Below are positions 21,823 to 22,203 of a stretch of DNA of 22,203 nt, in pieces (positions within the stretch are counted from its first letter, which is position 1; the number at the start of each line of letters is the position of its first letter). The notes under the pieces are model-generated. The model searched no databases, had not been told where the DNA came from, and saw nothing but the letters and a program-made list of their open reading frames with translations. The translations under genes and the position numbers were made by a program. This DNA comes from an uncultured Selenomonadales bacterium. Its GTDB lineage: Bacteria > Bacillota > Negativicutes > Selenomonadales > Selenomonadaceae. Where the stretch lies: the NCBI GenBank assembly GCA_937877655.1, contig CALFJC010000161.1, positions 1 to 22,203 of the forward strand. Reading direction: 5' to 3'.

Positions 21823-21870
21823 ATGAAGAAATTGATTGCGTTTCAAATAAAGACAGAGACGGAGGCGTAA
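21823..21870 (+). CDS. 15-residue ORF ending inside a terminator hairpin
   Basis: ATG behind a strong GGGAGGTG site; MKKLIAFQIKTETEA then TAA. The TAA is the last three bases of the GTAA loop of the terminator, so a ribosome reaching the stop would cover the hairpin. The 3' part (ATAAAGA...GACGGAGG) is homologous to the end of the next small ORF (ATAAAGAATAGACGGAGG), with an indel that removes the TAG, so this may be a remnant of the same gene family fused to a different 5' end, or a leader peptide. Function unknown. Confidence 0.45.
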   Translation: MKKLIAFQIKTETEA

Positions 21871-21885
21871 GCCTTCGCCTTTTTT
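21860..21885 (+). terminator. Terminator with GTAA tetraloop, unit 1
   Basis: CGGAGGC-GTAA-GCCTTCG (7 bp, one G-U, GNRA-type loop), then CC and six T. The loop contains the stop codon of the 15-residue ORF. Confidence 0.85.
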
Positions 21886-21909
21886 GTTACGATAAAAATT
21901 TTTATGAAT

Positions 21910-21915
21910 TATAAT
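21910..21915 (+). promoter_or_regulatory. -10 element of small-peptide unit 1
   Basis: TATAAT 46 nt before the TTG start, just beyond the previous terminator; TTACGA lies 17 nt upstream as a poor -35. The same element recurs in the next unit. Confidence 0.5.
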
Positions 21916-21960
21916 TCGACGAGATAAAATTTTTTGACAGGCGACGAGGAGGAATATTTT

Positions 21961-22053
21961 TTGAAGTTTGGAAAGAAAATCGCGTTGCTGATGATCTTGG
22001 CGGCGATAGAAATTCCCTGCGCAGTCAACGCGGCGGAAGAATATAAAGAATAG
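21961..22053 (+). CDS. 30-residue signal-peptide-like small protein
   Basis: TTG start 6-7 nt after GAGGAGGA. The product begins MKFGKKIALLMILAAI and ends CAVNAAEEYKE: a basic N-terminus, a hydrophobic core of about 12 residues and an Ala-x-Ala-type cleavage site (VNAA). Cleavage would release only about five or six residues (AEEYKE or EEYKE). It contains one Cys, in IPCAV, not a good lipobox. A promoter lies upstream and a terminator 1 bp after the stop, so it is its own transcription unit, and an almost identical start follows 195 bp later. Could be a secreted signal peptide precursor, a small membrane protein or a toxin-like peptide; nothing in the sequence decides. Confidence 0.55.
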   Translation: MKFGKKIALLMILAAIEIPCAVNAAEEYKE

Positions 22054-22054
22054 A

Positions 22055-22080
22055 CGGAGGCGTAAGCCTTCGCCTTTTTT
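22055..22080 (+). terminator. Terminator with GTAA tetraloop, unit 2
   Basis: Same hairpin as at 21860: CGGAGGC-GTAA-GCCTTCG, then CC and six T. Confidence 0.85.
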
Positions 22081-22104
22081 GTTGCGATAAAAATTTTTAT
22101 GAAT

Positions 22105-22110
22105 TATAAT
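22105..22110 (+). promoter_or_regulatory. -10 element of small-peptide unit 2
   Basis: TATAAT in the same setting as at 21910 (ATTTTTATGAATTATAAT). Confidence 0.5.
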
Positions 22111-22155
22111 CGGCAGGAAATGAAATTTTTTTGAGGCGACGAGGAGGAATATTTT

Positions 22156-22203
22156 TTGAAGTTTGGAAAGAAAATCGCGTTGCTGATGATCTTGGCGGCG
22201 ATA
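22156..22203 (+). CDS. Second small signal-peptide-like protein (cut by window end)
   Basis: TTG after GAGGAGGA; the 16 visible codons, MKFGKKIALLMILAAI, are the same as in the copy at 21961. The rest lies outside the window, so whether the mature part is the same cannot be seen. Confidence 0.55.
   Translation, partial: MKFGKKIALLMILAAI

Larger units (their letters stand above)
21856..22203 (+). repeat. 195-bp tandem repeat carrying small-peptide genes
   Basis: Terminator hairpin starts at 21860 and 22055, TATAAT at 21910 and 22105, and TTG starts at 21961 and 22156: each pair is exactly 195 bp apart. The coding and hairpin parts are almost identical, whereas the stretch between TATAAT and the ribosome site (about 21916-21945 against 22111-22140) has diverged. 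The second unit is cut by the window end. Confidence 0.95.

Overview
The window looks like a chromosomal segment of a diderm Firmicute (Negativicutes / Selenomonadales-like). Two kinds of evidence coexist. Firmicute-type genes: a BofA-family protein, ChW-repeat secreted proteins, an endonuclease-type MutL, and an Lrp + aminotransferase pair like Bacillus AlaR/AlaT. Outer-membrane-type genes: two CsgG-like proteins, FlgT-like domains and a small beta-barrel ending in Phe. Gene starts use ATG, GTG and TTG behind strong GGAGG-type ribosome sites, and most transcription units end in clear intrinsic terminators. Assignment to Negativicutes is inference from gene content; no rRNA is present.

Layout: (1) 131-5936, minus strand: an ftsW-type gene behind a DUF4422 glycosyltransferase-like gene, then a large membrane hybrid histidine kinase with two receiver domains. 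(2) 6033-9236, plus strand: from a promoter divergent to the kinase, a CsgG/FlgT-C-like protein, a FlgT-N-like protein, a BofA-family membrane protein and a lipoprotein whose solute-binding halves appear circularly permuted. (3) 9238-11596: mutL, preceded by an exact 150-bp tandem triplication of its own ribosome site and 5' codons. (4) 11736-15051: an iron-sulfur-flavoprotein-like gene overlapping a FliB-like lysine N-methylase gene, then Lrp regulator and aminotransferase. (5) 15054-18333: a GT41 O-GlcNAc-transferase-like protein, then smpB with two secreted ChW-repeat proteins. (6) 18342-20164: repeat elements and terminators, a second CsgG-like gene with a beta-barrel gene, and tRNA-Arg(CCG) on minus. 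(7) 20216-21534, minus: NAD(P)-malic enzyme with a textbook promoter. (8) 21697-22203: a structured leader RNA with a 15-codon ORF, then 195-bp tandem units each holding a promoter, a tiny signal-peptide ORF and a terminator; the array runs off the window.

Three themes stand out. First, envelope and probably flagellar biology: FlgT-like domains, FliB-like methylase, GT41 and DUF4422 transferases. No flagellin or flagellar structural gene is in the window, so the link is inferred. Second, repeat activity: heptanucleotide arrays of GGAATTA type lie between genes and in frame inside mutL and the fliB-like gene; an interspersed element with conserved ends and variable middle sits upstream of mutL and after the ChW genes. 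Third, the tandem small-peptide units at the right edge, the best candidate for something undescribed.
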